Shown: one piece after another, positions 9,195-20,550 of the stretch
How positions within the stretch are numbered: the first letter of the stretch is position 1
Layout: the number at the start of each line of letters is the position of its first letter
Source of the DNA: Liopterus haemorrhoidalis
Lineage: Eukaryota; Arthropoda; Insecta; Coleoptera; Dytiscidae
Assembly (NCBI GenBank): GCA_963971575.1
Contig: OZ020618.1
Span: 50,854,509 to 50,918,508, forward strand
Direction of reading: 5' to 3'
DNA: 64,000 nt
Made by a program: the position numbers and the translations under genes
The notes under the pieces: model-generated
The model's database searches: none
Seen by the model: only the letters and a program-made list of their open reading frames with translations
What the model was told of the DNA's origin: nothing

Positions 9195-9488
9195 ATAGTT
9201 CACAGCATCTATGGCTATTAACTTTTCTTTTATGATATTTATCTGCAGAGCTGAGGAGATATTTGTATAAATCGACTATAGACTATGACTTATGCACTGT
9301 TGATTGTCACTACGAAGTTTGTCATATGGTAACGTGATCAACCGTTCAGAGCTATAAATTTAATGCATTATACGTTGTCGAAGGTCAACGTAAATGTGCT
9401 CAAAGCAAACCATTCTGTTTCTATGATTTTATTCTTTAGAAAAGAGTAAAAGATGAAAACATTTGATTCAAGATCTAACAGTGATATA

Positions 9489-9960
9489 TCCGGTCACTCA
9501 ATAAGTTCGTAGGATGACATATAGATTGGCGCTATTGACAAATCTATATGATTTTTAGGAAGTACCAACCTTCAGACGATACGTATCTAAATTTTATGAC
9601 AATATGACGTTTAGTTCACAAATTACAGTGGTTTTAGTGACGCAACTTTTGTAATTTTCAATGGAAAAATCCGAATTTCGTGTGTTGATAAAGCTTTGCT
9701 TTTTAATGAGAAAAAATACGGTTCATACAAAGCAATGCGACCCCAAATGAAGAAGAAAAAAGTGCTCTTTCACCATGACAATGCACCGTGTCACAAGTCG
9801 ATCGCAGCAATAGCACGAATTGCACTTTGAATTGCTTCCCCGTTATTGCGTTGGAATGATTGTATTCCCCTTGAAGGAGACTATGTTGATGAATAAAGTC
9901 GAATTTTACATAAATGTTGTTGTTTTATTAGTCATCTTATGAACTTATTGAGTGACGTGT
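9489..9960 (+). mobile_element. Internally deleted mariner (MITE)
   Basis: The ends TCCGGTCACTCAATAAGTTC and the complement of GAACTTATTGAGTGACGTGT are flanked by TA at 9487-9488 and 9961-9962. It keeps the first codons of a transposase (MEKSEFRVLIK-like, 9661 on), then jumps to FHHDNAPCHKSIAAIARI and a C-terminal end similar to that of the 7.05-kb copy (LEGDYVDE). It is a 472-bp deletion derivative related to the 6990-8273 element. Confidence 0.88.
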
Positions 9961-9962
9961 TA

Positions 9963-11060
9963 TAAGATATATATTAAGTCCTGAACAGAGTAAGGATAAG
10001 GATTTTTGTAAGATATGACCTCTGGCCGATAGTCTACGCTACTGATCTGTAATAACGGAGGCGCGATATAGCATAAACTGTGGTTTATCTGCGCGTGAAC
10101 ACGGGATCATGACACCCGCAGTGTTATCTCAGCGTGAAGCCGTCATATCATCATATCTAGCTGTTACATACTCACTATCGCCATCGCCCTCGCCATCGCC
10201 ATAGCCATCGCCTCACTATCTCTCCACATTACAAAACTCATCTTATTACGAGAAACCACCTACTTAAACAGCATCTCTAACTCATAAATAAGAGAAATAA
10301 GAGACATTGGACATAACAATTGCAATAAACCTAAATTATTTCGTGAAAATACCAAGTGTTATTAATAACGTAAGTAATATAAAACTAAGCCGGTACACTC
10401 AACATTTTACGGAAATATTGATTGGGGACATCGATCCATTATGAGCAGTATGCACATGTATGGCTCTGAAACATAAACATTAACAAAGTGAGATTGACAA
10501 GACTTCCCATTCTTTCAAAAAAGTATGCAAGGAATATATATATATATATATATATGTAATTGGAAATTTTTTTAAATTTCGTAATTTACATTATTTGTGT
10601 AAATTGTGAATTAAAAAAGCACAACTCAAGACAGCGACCTGGGGTTGAAATTTTTGGATTCCTCTTAGTTTATTTAGTGTAGACAAAATTTGAGACCTGA
10701 TGGCGAGATATAAAAATTTTAACTTATAACTTTATTTCTGATTCTAAGAAAACAAAAATTTTCAATTTCGCATGAACGTTTCTCAAAAACTAAATGCGAT
10801 AAAGATCTGCGGTTGAAATGTTTAAAATCTTGAGGTCCTAACTGAACAAATTTTGAAACAAAAAAAATTTGGAAAAAATTTTGAAACAAAAAAAATTTGG
10901 AAAAAATTTTGAAAAATTTTTGAATATTTTTTAAATTGTAATTAGAAAATGGTTAGGGTTAGAAATCTATGTTTTGAAATATTTAAATTCTTCTACATTT
11001 TATGATGAGGAAGTAATGGGATTCGGACTGGTCAGAAATTAAAATTAAAACAATATTTTA
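9963..11060. other. Gene-free stretch with simple repeats
   Basis: No coding frame. A GCCATC-type hexamer run lies at 10169-10215, a (TA)n run at 10534-10555, and a duplicated AAAAAAAATTTGGAAAAAAT segment at 10860-10915. Confidence 0.5.
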
Positions 11061-11112
11061 ACTTCGCTAACGTTTCGATTTATTTTTAAATCTTCAGCAT
11101 AGCTAAATTAAA
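11030..11112 (-). repeat. Penelope-like terminal repeat piece with hammerhead-like core
   Basis: Read on minus, GCTGAAGATTTAAAAATAAA is followed by TCGAAACGTTAGC. CTGAAGA fits the hammerhead CUGANGA box, GATTT...AAATC can pair as stem II, and GAAAC fits the GAAA box. Hammerhead motifs are known in the terminal repeats of Penelope-like retroelements. A diverged relative with shared flanking sequence (GACTGGTC and ATTCGGACTGG forms) lies at 44.52-44.64 kb, and a Penelope endonuclease remnant lies at 17.07-17.60 kb. Stems I and III are not convincing by eye. Confidence 0.45.
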
Positions 11113-11930
11113 TTGTGAAAAAATATCACGTGTGGCAGTTTTGGGGTATCAATGATTTAATATTATTTTGGGATAGCAAGGATAGTAGCAAGGGATGATC
11201 GAGGGGGAAAACTAATTAAATATTACGTACTGTTGATACGTACGGTGGGGAGGAGTTTTTAATTTTTTTTTTTCTTTTTAATTTATTAAATCACCTCCCC
11301 TGAAAAAAATTGTTGGATCCGTCCATGATTAAGAGCTACAAGAAGTGAATAAAAGAGTTTTGAAATATCACAAACGATGCCGGTAAAGAACGTTTTAGTA
11401 ATGGCTCTGGAAACGCGAGATATGCTAGCCATGGAGCCGGTTAAATCCAACATACGAAGCGTACTCGATCGTAGTTCGCAACAACTGAAGATTCTTCGTT
11501 GGTGGATGTCTGTTAAGTATCTAATCTTGTGAAACCGTAACTCCTACAAGCAGTCCTAGTCATAAACATTGAACGTTACAAAATAATAGAGCGCACTTCT
11601 GATCATGCACTGATGTTAACATTAGATCACGGTTTCGAGATGTTTAATTAAGCTAATTATATAAATTCTGTATCTGTGAATTAAAAATGCAAGGAGTGCC
11701 AACAGAATCGTGGTTCAGTAGTCGTGGACGCCTAAAAAATACACTAATTAAAAGTAAATTACATTTATAATTTTTATTTTTAAATCGTGAATTTTGTTTT
11801 TCTTCCCTGTATCGTCGTAGGTGTCAGTAATAAAATAATACAAAAAAGCTTATTGATAATATTTATTATTATTTTTAAAGGTCTTTGCTACTAAGATAAT
11901 TAGCCAGGACAATTCTTTTTTTTTTAATAT
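11113..11930. other. Gene-free stretch
   Basis: AT-rich, with no frame over 60 codons that resembles a protein. No clear repeats were found. Confidence 0.45.
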
Positions 11931-13030
11931 CATGCATGAAAAGAATGACCACCAAAAACCCTTATAACTTCACTCATGTGTCTGTCTGTCTGTACGTAGA
12001 AATGGTAGCCAAACGGCTGAACATAGAAAATTGAAATTTGGTATACTTGTACAACTTTTTGACCCACATATAAGAAAATTATAGAGAGTTCTAAAAAATA
12101 CAGCGCGAGATAAATAGAAACAAATATGTATTTAATTATATGTATTTTTAAAATTTTTTGAGTGGCATACCAAATGAAACCCCTAAATACGGGGATCAAC
12201 AAACAAATATTTATGTTTGATTTTTTTTTTAATTGGATTTTTGCAAAAAATGTATCAAAAAACTTTTGTCCCCCACCCTATCTCCCAAGGGGATTGATCT
12301 AAAAATATAAAAAAATCTGCTTAATGAATATTAATGAGAACCGAAATAGTTCAACAGGAATTTTTGATCAAATAAATTTTTTGAAGTGTCGATTTTTTTG
12401 TATCCATAAAAAAATATTTTTTTGAAATTATTGTGTGGTATCAAAAGAAAACTCTTAAGACGTAGATTACGGAACGATAGATAGTTTTTTTAAATTTATT
12501 TTAACACGAATTTACCTAAAAATGTGCAAAAGTTCTTGTCCCGTACCCTTTTACCAAAAATGGTTAAACCAAAAATCTGAAAAACATAATTATGTTTTTA
12601 ATTAATGGTTAAATTATGGCTAATAATGTTATGGATTTTTTTTATTTATAGCTAAGATAGTGCGTGTATTTTTTGGAATTAAAAATATTAAAAAAATAAT
12701 ATATTTTTTTAATAGTTGCGAACTGAGTTACTCACACCACATCACATTACACTCTGCTCTCTAAAATATTTCTTATTAATCTAATGAAGACTTGAATACG
12801 AAGCAAATGCAGAAAAAAACGCTGTAATTTTTGGTAAATTATTTAAATTTTGTTAAAAAAATTAAATGGAAACTCTTAGTTCTCAAATAACGAATAAAAG
12901 TGATTCTCAAAAAAACTGTTGATTTTAATGTGATAAATATACCTAGATATCCAGTATTATGTTGACTTCTTACAACTATTAAATACCTGCAAAACCATGA
13001 GATGTGTGAAAATTCACACTTCACCTCAAA
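11931..13030 (+). repeat. Family B dispersed repeat, longest uninterrupted copy
   Basis: It begins near ATGACCACCAAAAACCCTTA, then (TCTG)n, TAGCCAAACGGCTGAAC, CCCACATATAAGAAAATT, GGCATACCAAATGAAACC and CAACAGGAATTTTTGATCA. It ends in a segment with CAGTATTATGTTGACTTCTT and GTGAAAATTCACAC. The same blocks recur on minus at 30.11-30.76 and 35.71-36.93 kb, and in part at 1.91, 13.1 and 19.82 kb. It is non-coding. The class is unknown; the GTCT microsatellite makes it resemble family A. Confidence 0.75.
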
Positions 13031-13089
13031 TTTTTCGTAATGGGTTCCTCAAGAAGATTGTAGGAATTTTTAATGCAAATTAGAGTACG

Positions 13090-13300
13090 ATTTTTTTTTT
13101 TTTGATTTCATAATTATAATCAAGAAATATACCTCATGTGGTTGTCTGTCAGTTTTTCGGCGTGTATTGTAGAGATTGTAGTCAAACGGCTGAACCTGTA
13201 GCGATGGAATTTGGCATGCTTATATAAATCTTTGATTCACATATAGAGAAAATAGTCCTCCAAAAACAACATTATCTTTAAGAAAACAAAATTTCCTCAA
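13090..13300 (+). repeat. Diverged family B 5' end
   Basis: TGTCTGTCAG is followed by AGTCAAACGGCTGAACCTG, GGAATTTGGCATGCTTATA and CACATATAGAGAAAATAG. These match the family B order directly after the preceding copy, but are older. Confidence 0.6.
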
Positions 13301-13790
13301 CCCCTATGTATTTGTACTCTGTACAAATGGACTCTGTATAATGTATTTCAGCAAACATAGTATTCTAATAATAGATGCAATTAGCATCTATTTGATCCTG
13401 TAAAAGGATCTTACATTGAGAATTGTGCAACTGAACAGAATGACAAGTCTATGAATAAATCATTGATGATCTGACTGTAGTAACCTTGAGTTATGTCATT
13501 GTAATGACAAATCAATCAATCAGTGTCAAACCCATTCAACGGATATAGTCATAACTTGCCGCATTTTACGATCCTAATAATCAGTCTGGATCATCGACGA
13601 ATTTAAGTTTGTAAATCCTGCAAGGCATTAAAGGGTACAGTTGTGTTTAACAAGTTTCTTATGCAAAACTAACAACCTGAAATAAATTTACTAACAATCT
13701 ATCAAAACTTGCAGATTTTTTATTAACATGTCGATATAAGAAGGGAGCAAAAAAACTGAAACTGATCTCTTTTCTTCTGGCTAACTTATA

Positions 13791-14386
13791 CCCTTTTCAC
13801 ACTAGATCTTTAAGACGAGTGAACTTAGTTCACCGATGTTTAACATCGGTATGCTTTCACACTTGATGTTTAAATATCTGGTGCTGTCATCAGCTACAGT
13901 AATTTTGTCCTTAAGTTACCGTCATGAAATTACCAGTTTTGAACTGTCTGCGCAGACGCACATTTTGAATTATTATAAACAAATAAGGATATTTCATTTC
14001 ATTCTACAAAAAAGACACTACAATAAAGAATATATTACACCTGTATTAACATGTAAGTCGATACATTTTATCTCAATTATTATAGCTCTGTATTTTATTA
14101 AACACATTATAAAAATAAATAATTTTATTATAACAATAAGTATAAATTTCTTATAACGTCGATATAATACAGTATTCTTGTTTATGATAATATAAAATGT
14201 TGACAGCACAAATTCAAGGAGTATTTTTTTATAATAGAAATTAAGTTGGTAATGCGGACTAAGTTTAAGACGCAGATCTCTGTTTTAAACATCGCTTGTG
14301 TTTAGACGAGGCCGTACGGTTTCACATTAGCGTTTAAAGATACATTCACTTTAACATCCGATCTTAAAGATCTAGTGTGAAAAGGG
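13791..14386. mobile_element. 596-bp MITE with perfect ~25-bp ends
   Basis: CCCTTTTCACACTAGATCTT at the left end is matched exactly by the complement of the right end, and TA flanks both sides (13789-13790 and 14387-14388). Two perfect short palindromes, GTGAACTTAGTTCAC and CCGATGTTTAACATCGG, follow the left end. The interior is AT-rich and non-coding, and its ORFs look fortuitous. The superfamily is undetermined, with a TA duplication. Confidence 0.8.
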
Positions 14387-14388
14387 TA

Positions 14389-15418
14389 TTAGTCTTATAT
14401 AATTTAACATTTCGCGACAATAGTTGATGTTACCATTTAGTAATTCAATCCCAATCTTTATAGTAGTAATAACTTAGTAATTCCCAATATAAAAATCATT
14501 TACCATAACTGTTATAATTACAGATATGGTGTAACATCTTCTGTAACAAGACATTCATAAATTTGATTGCGGAATCCGCAGTGTAATTGTTGGAGTTCTG
14601 CTTTTATTTTATGCACAATCTTACACTTCCTCATCTGATATGCCCCGTTATGCTTGGATTTATTGTTGATTGTAACAGCCACTCTATTCCGCTTTATAGA
14701 TTGTAGCATCCATAAAGGTACACCATATTTAGATATGAAAATATTACAAATGTTATAGAACTAAACGCAATCAATTTTAGCGTACGAGTTTGAAATTTAT
14801 TGTACGATATTACAGGTTATCAAAAATAACTTTCAATTCAAATAATTCTTATAATAAATATAAAACAATACATATTTTTATATAATTGCTTTATTTGGAC
14901 CTTCGAAATTAATGTCGGCCAAATGCCTTCCTCCTGCCACCACACAAATACGAGCTCGCGACATGAAAGCGAAAAAAATAAATACTAAATGAGACCCGTG
15001 AAGTAAAAAAGGTTGCCAACCCCTGAATTAGTCGATTGGGCCTTCACAATCCAAAAATATGTTTCCCATTTGCTAAATTAAAAACTAGAGTTATTGATTT
15101 AATGTACAGCATCCGAATTAAAAACAAACTGATAAAACAAATCATGTACAAATATTGAACTAGATTTTGGGGATTGATTTTTGTGGTCATAAATTAAGTC
15201 TCCATTTTTTCCTAAATAGTATCAATAACACAGGTCAACAAAAAAATAATTTTTTTGAATCTTTATTTTAATGATTATTTTCTGTTTTTTATATCGAAAA
15301 ATAACTAAAACCTTCGATTGTTTTTGAAAAACTTTGCTTTTGTACATTTTATAACGATCAATATACATTTATTTATTTTTATGACCATATAAGGAGAAGC
15401 GCGTTATATTAAGTAAGG
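14389..15418. other. Gene-free stretch
   Basis: No recognisable protein or repeat boundary. Confidence 0.4.
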
Positions 15419-16275
15419 GTGAGGACGAGCGGGTGGAAAGCAAGTGGCATTTTACTTACGTGGTTCAACGTTGGTGTGCGCATACGCATTGCAGCGATAC
15501 AACGCATTTGGTGTGGCGGCAGATCCAAAAAATGGTGTCAAAAAGTTGTAAACACGAGGTACATTCATCCTGCTATTTTTGCGGCGAATTTATCAAAACA
15601 AGAGAATGGTTGGATTTCTGATGGGAAAGCATCCCATCAGAAATCCAACCATCTTAAAATCCCCTATCACTGGCCAGGTATACTCATCATACTTTAAACT
15701 CTCAAGCACCATTTTCACACTTTCGTAATTTTCTTTGAGCATTACGGAATAAGCCAAAGGAAAAGATGGAAATTTATTTCCATCGTGAAAAGGGACAGCT
15801 TTTAAACTTTTTCTAGAACTGTGTATGAAAAAACGCTAATCAGAAGGAATGCATGAGATTCCGACCGCCTTGCATAGGCGGTATACTAAATATCCTTGCT
15901 ACCTTTATTTTTGTCGGGCCAAAAATAAAGAAAATAATGGCCAGTGACGAATTTTCACAAATACTCAATACTCATGAAAGGAAAGCCTGAAAGCAGTGGT
16001 TCATCGTTTTCTCGGAAATAACAGAGCAGACAATTACAAAGAGCTTATTGCAACTATGCTTGATAACTTTAAACTCATGGGTTACAGAATGTCCCTTAAA
16101 GTGCATATGTTACATGCGTACTTTTAAATATAACAAGGGAGCCTATTCGGAAAACAAGGTGAACGTTTTCATCAAGACGTGATGGACTTTGAACGTCGTT
16201 ATCAGGGGCAATACAATCAGAGTATGATGGGGGACTATATTTAGGGGCTAATGCGAGAAAGTCCATACAATCACA
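15419..16275. pseudogene. Repeat-encoded protein remnant, internally inverted
   Basis: Three blocks of what appears to be one protein lie in alternating orientation. On + (15.53-15.62 kb): SCKHEVHSSCYFCGEFIKTR, a CxxC-type segment. On minus (about 15.76-15.61 kb): VMLKENYESVKMVLESLKYD, then WPVIGDFKMVGFLMG. On + (15.98-16.27 kb): FLGNNRADNYKELI, MLDNFKLMGYRMSLKVH and QGERFHQDVMDFERRYQGQY. From general knowledge, the GERFHQD and RYQG pattern belongs to a multicopy arthropod protein family of unclear role, probably mobile-DNA encoded; I cannot name it. Stops and the inversion make it non-functional. Confidence 0.55.
15606..15652. repeat. Perfect 21-bp inverted repeat, 5-nt loop
   Basis: ATGGTTGGATTTCTGATGGG plus one base, then AAGCA, then the exact complement. 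It lies at the + to minus switch of the protein remnant above. The same codons (MVGFLMG) therefore appear on both strands, marking the inversion joint. Confidence 0.85.
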
Positions 16276-17070
16276 GAAGAAATACGAAAAATAATCATTT
16301 CTAAACTTTTTTATATATTCTGTTACAGTAGTTGTTTGTTTCGAATGGTTTTCTTGTAAATAAAACTGATTCAAATTCATAACAAAAGATTGTATTATTT
16401 TTACATACAATAAAGGTCTGAAAAAAAGGAAATTTTCTTAAAATCCGTAATTTCATTTTGATAGCTACAAAAGCAAACTTTTTCGGGTAAAACTATTTTT
16501 TCTTTAATTAATAATGTGGAAGAAATAAAAATCAGATATGCAGAACCCAGACTCAAAATTCCTGTTGACCGGTGTTATTGGTAGATTCTCGTAGCCTTGG
16601 ATTGTATATATATATGTAGATATGTGACGCGATGTAGAGAATGCGTTGTATGATATGACGTGGATGTGCCGTGGATGTAGGTTTAAAAATGCCTGAAATA
16701 TAGATCGTGAATGAAGAGCACTGTCGCTTTCAGGCACGACTCTGCGAGGAGCATCTTGACAGCGGTTCCCAACAAGTCTACATCCGGGTAACGTATATAA
16801 AAATATCACATTACATTTTAAAAATTTCAGCTGTGCAGTTACTTTACAGATTAAGTCTAGAATTTAATGTTTAAAATGCGAAATATGAATTTAAAAAGAT
16901 CATAACACTAACATAACATATTTAACCCTTTAGCTTTGAGAAGTGTTTTTGTACTTCTTAAATTGAGTCGAATTAAACAGCGAGAACATAATAACATCCA
17001 TATAATTGACAAAGGAGTCGGTGAAACATATTTAATATAATATTAATAAATAAATAGACCCAATAAAGAA
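16276..17070. other. Gene-free stretch
   Basis: No supported coding frame. TTAACCCTTTAGCTTTGAGA at 16920-16939 looks like a piggyBac-type end (TTAA plus CCCTTT) without a visible partner. Confidence 0.35.
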
Positions 17071-17604
17071 ATAGACAAAATTATTAGAAAAAAGCGCAAA
17101 AAACTTTTATTAACATATTTTTATCCCCCAAATATACCAGATACAAAAATTTATAAAAACATACCCTTTCACGGCCAGGTTAGTTTCAAAATAGGATCAA
17201 ATTTAACGAAATCAAATGTAACTCCAGTCTTTTATAATAAATATACAATTAAAAATTTACTCGTTAATAATAAACTAGATAAAACTGATTTACACAACAA
17301 AAGTGGAGTTTATCAAGCATCGTGCCAAGACTGTTCAACAATATATATAGGCCAAACTGGTCGAAAATTTGCTACAAGATTTGGTGAACATTTGAAAGCC
17401 ATCCAAAATAAAAAAGTAGAACAGTCCAACATAGGAGAACATATGATCACCAATAATCACAACCTTTCCGTTAATGACTTCAAAATCTTATACATTCACA
17501 ATAAAAGTCTTAAACTGAACCTTTTAGAATACCAAGAAATTCACAAATATATTAACTCTGGAATTCCCTTAATGAATGACCAGATTGACGTTTACCACCC
17601 CTAA
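17071..17604 (+). pseudogene. Penelope-like retroelement, GIY-YIG endonuclease domain
   Basis: An open frame of 177 codons ends at TAA (17602-17604) without its own start. The key run is SGVYQASCQDCSTIYIGQTG, then RKFATRFGEHLKA and NIGEHMITNNHNLS. That is the GIY...YIG nuclease signature with the preceding Cys pair and catalytic Arg seen in Penelope-like elements. The upstream linker (KLLLTYFYPPNIPDT and IPFHGQVSFKIG) resembles the region between reverse transcriptase and endonuclease. The reverse transcriptase is absent, so this is a 5'-truncated copy. Its reading frame is intact to the natural C-terminus, which suggests modest age. Confidence 0.85.
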
Positions 17605-18500
17605 TAAATCGGTAAAAAACTTTTTTTCCCTTATCTGCTAATATGGTTTACACTTGTATTCCCTACCATTAATATTTGTTCCCACTGAATGTATCTGTTA
17701 AAAAATAAGTTTAGTTTGTAATTTGAATTCCTGTAGATGGCGTCACTACCGGAATACGTATAGAGTAACATTAAACTTATATTTGTGAAACTTACCGAAT
17801 GCTTTATTTATTTATTAATCTTATATAATAACATCATTTTGAACTCACCCTATATTTGGACGCATTGCAAGATGCATTTGGATACATGGACAATGGTAAA
17901 GTAAAATATTAAATTTCTCAAGAATGTACAATTTGAAAAAGGACATGTTTGTAACGATCCTTTAAAATACAGAATTAATTGCAATTGCTTCTCTAGCGTT
18001 AAGTGTGACTTATTCTGTGTACATATCACGAAGATAATTATTTAATTTTTTATTTGTTGTGTATTTAAATCTCAGGAGAGTAACTCATCTCATCGTGTAA
18101 GGTAACCAGTATGTTATGGCGTAAATTAGCAATTGTAATAAAAGAAAGTATGCGTCTAATTCCCTATTAAGAAACAGCTAATTGGATACTTTGTTAGTGT
18201 TATTACACTGAAAGAAGCCGACGACACGGCTTCATCAATGATTTATTACCTGTTAAAATGTGTTAGAATTATTAATTAAAGCAAAGTTAATAAGATCTAC
18301 GTCAACTCCCGCATGGTACACATTAGACATTGGGTCATAGATCCCATGTTCGAATCTTCATCAATTCATGAATGTTGGTGTAGATGTAGGGCTATTCTGT
18401 TTTGCGCCCATTTCATTCAGCGTCTGAGGCGCTTGTCCCTCCGCCTCGCCTATTAGTACAGCCCTGGGTGGATGGTAGCTTGCTATCTTTCTAAAAGTTC
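17605..18500. other. Penelope 3' flank and gene-free stretch
   Basis: The first 150-200 bp probably belong to the Penelope-like element's 3' untranslated end. The rest is non-coding. CATGTTCGAATCTTC at 18348-18362 resembles a tRNA B box, but no A box is convincing. Confidence 0.4.
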
Positions 18501-18513
18501 TAGGTTCTAATTT

Positions 18514-18650
18514 TAACCCCTTAAAGACCAGGCCCGAGATAACTCGGGACACACTTTATGGTCCAAAAGGACCGTTCCCGAGATAATTCGGCCGGTCACA
18601 TATTTTATGTTCCATTATGTATTTGCCCGAAATAACTCGAGAAAATGAAC
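18514..18650. repeat. Possible piggyBac-type end with repeated CCCGAGATAAYTCGG
   Basis: TTAACCCCTTAAAGACCAGG starts with the TTAA target typical of piggyBac. The palindromic CCGAGATAACTCGG occurs at 18532, CCCGAGATAATTCGG at 18577 and CCGAAATAACTCGAG at 18630. Such subterminal repeats would suit a transposase-binding region. No opposite end was identified. Confidence 0.35.
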
Positions 18651-18750
18651 TACAAAAAAAAAATAAATAAATAAAGATGGTAATACAATTTGGAAACCAA
18701 AAGTCATAATTGATTATAATGACACAATGGTGGGGTTGATCTACTAGACC

Positions 18751-19477
18751 AGGAGTCCCCAAAGTGGTCGATATGACATTGTTAGGGGTCGATTCTGGCT
18801 CGGGGTTAATTGAGGGTCGATGGAAATAATTTAAAAACTACTAGTATAATAATTACACCGTTATATATAAATATAAGTGAATTTAAATTAGATTTATTTA
18901 GATCTTCATTGTTACGAAGAGATTTTCAGTATTTTTCGAATTTGCGACAATTGGAAGTAAAATATGAAGACTTGGAAATATACACAAAACATCTAAATTG
19001 AGCGTGGAATTTAAATTACGTTTTGAGAATTTAGACAACATGCACATCCCAGATTGGATTATCGCGCCCTTTTCTGCAGATGTTGAAAACATCGAAAGTC
19101 CTATACAAAATGAACTTATTGAATTGTCGGTTAATCTTGAAGCTAAAACGCTTTTTAAAAATGTTACTTTAAGTTACTTTTGGACAAATGTAAATGTTAT
19201 ACAGAAATATCCAAAACTTTTGGAAATGGTAGTTCACTTTTTGCTAGCATTTCCAAACTCGTATATGGTTGAGGCTGGTTTTAGCCATGTTAATTTCTTC
19301 CTGGCAAAACAGAGAAACGAGTTAGATGTAGAATTCCGTGGTGGTTTAAGACTGAAATTATATCATTTTGAACCCGACATTGCTAACTTGCAAAGAGTCA
19401 CCAACCACACCCGTCACATCGACAATGAAAATTTTAATATTACCGATATGTCAAAAAACGTGTTGTACTATCTTTAA
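18751..19477 (+). pseudogene. hAT transposase C-terminal remnant with its 5' end
   Basis: CAGGAGTCCCCAAAGTGGTC at 18751 looks like a hAT terminal repeat followed by the usual GGTCGAT-rich subterminal region. Coding remains run from 18880. SLLRRDFQYFSNLRQLEVK is in one frame. After a frameshift near 19000 comes an open frame with DWIIAPFSADVENIES, FPNSYMVEAGFSHVNFFLAK and RNELDVEFRGGLRLKLYHFE, the hAT C-terminal dimerisation region of ZBED/SCAN-type transposases. The N-terminal zinc finger and most of the catalytic core are deleted. It runs directly into a pogo/Tigger fragment. Confidence 0.82.
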
Positions 19478-19812
19478 AAGACAAATTAGATATCATCAAT
19501 GCATTGAAATGAGGTGAATCAGGACGTTATTGGTCTGATAAATATGGCATCGGCACTTCCACAATATCGGATATAAAAAAATAAAGTGATAAAATTGCAC
19601 AGTTTACCGAACGTATATATTTCAGCCTGCACCATATATGGTAGAAGGCTTTTAGATATATATATATATATATATCAATAAAAAGAGATTTATGCTTAAT
19701 GTACGTAATTTTTCTTTACTATTTCTCCTCATTTTTTTTCGATTATCCGGATTTTTCGTTATCCGGACTACCTTCATCCCCGACCTAGTCCGAAAAATCG
19801 AGGTTCTACTGT
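19478..19812 (+). pseudogene. pogo/Tigger element fragment (CENP-B-type HTH plus terminal repeat)
   Basis: KDKLDIINALK, a stop, then GESGRYWSDKYGIGTSTISD is the N-terminal helix-turn-helix of a Tigger-like pogo transposase. After a (TA)n run (19657-19674), the segment TTATCCGGATTTTTCGTTATCC through CGAGGTTCTACTGTA (19740-19812) is the pogo-type terminal region (CAGTAGAACCTCGA on the other strand). The catalytic domain is deleted. Confidence 0.75.
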
Positions 19813-19815
19813 ATT

Positions 19816-20010
19816 TGTTTATATTTTTAGGGGGATATGTTTTTTAGATGTTTTAGTATTTTTCATATGTGCGGGTCAAAGAGTTGTATAAGCATGCCAA
19901 ATTTCAACTCTCTAGGTTTAGCCGTTTGGCTACAATTTTTACCGAACAGACAGACAGACGACAAAATGACGGTATAAGGGTTTTTTGGTCATACCTACAA
20001 AACCCTAAAA
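19816..20010 (-). repeat. Family B fragment
   Basis: On minus it reads ...TTGTAGCCAAACGGCTAAAC with ACAGACAGAC and GGTATAAGGGTTTTTTGG at 19972-19989, the 5' end of family B in reverse. It abuts the pogo terminal repeat. Confidence 0.75.
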
Positions 20011-20039
20011 AGAGTACTTTTGGAGGTGTGGAATGGACA

Positions 20040-20550
20040 GAAGAGACGAAGAGAGAAAGAGAAACGGAGGAACAAATATAGTAGAAGAATTGAGAAGGAG
20101 GGATAAGGAGGTACATGAACAGGAAAGAACAGACAGAATAGACAAATAGTGGAGTGTGAAAAGATATAAAGAGATAAGAGATCAGAATACCGAGATACTT
20201 GAAGGGGAAAAGAGGAAGATCAGGAGGTAGAGTCAAGACGATAGCAAAGCTAAGACACGGCAACGAAGAGAGGAATAATAGGTACTGGGCAAAGCCAGAG
20301 GACAAGCTCTGCAGAATGTGCAAAGAAGAAGAGGAAACCTTGGAGCATTTACCTAATAGTTGCAAGAAGATAGCAGTCTAGGAGGAAGAGATAAAGGAAC
20401 TGATGAGTGAGGAAAGCAAGGGAGAAAGATGAATGAGAGAAGAAATAAGAAAAGAGATTGGAGGGGGAAGTCAGGATGAGAATAGGAAGAAAGAGAGAGA
20501 CACTGGAGGAAGAACAAATAAATGAGAAAAAATACTGTAAAATTATCAAA
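20040..20550 (+). pseudogene. Non-LTR retrotransposon ORF2 C-terminus
   Basis: The clearest frame is 20199-20381: RTIAK-type RVKTIAKLRHGNEERNNRYW followed by CRMCKEEEETLEHLPNSC, a CxxC...H...C zinc knuckle found at the C-terminus of R1/I-like ORF2 proteins. A stop follows IAV, and then EEEIKELMSEESKGER. It is the same family as the minus-strand copy at 0.74-1.10 kb and that at 57.5-58.5 kb. No reverse transcriptase remains. Confidence 0.8.

Noticed and set aside
13836..14156. 106-codon frame
   Set aside because: AT-rich frame inside a MITE, with no family resemblance; its strand complement is equally open.
18361..18762. Short minus frames near 18.4-18.7 kb
   Set aside because: No family resemblance, and they overlap the repeated CCCGAGATAA palindromes of a probable transposon end.
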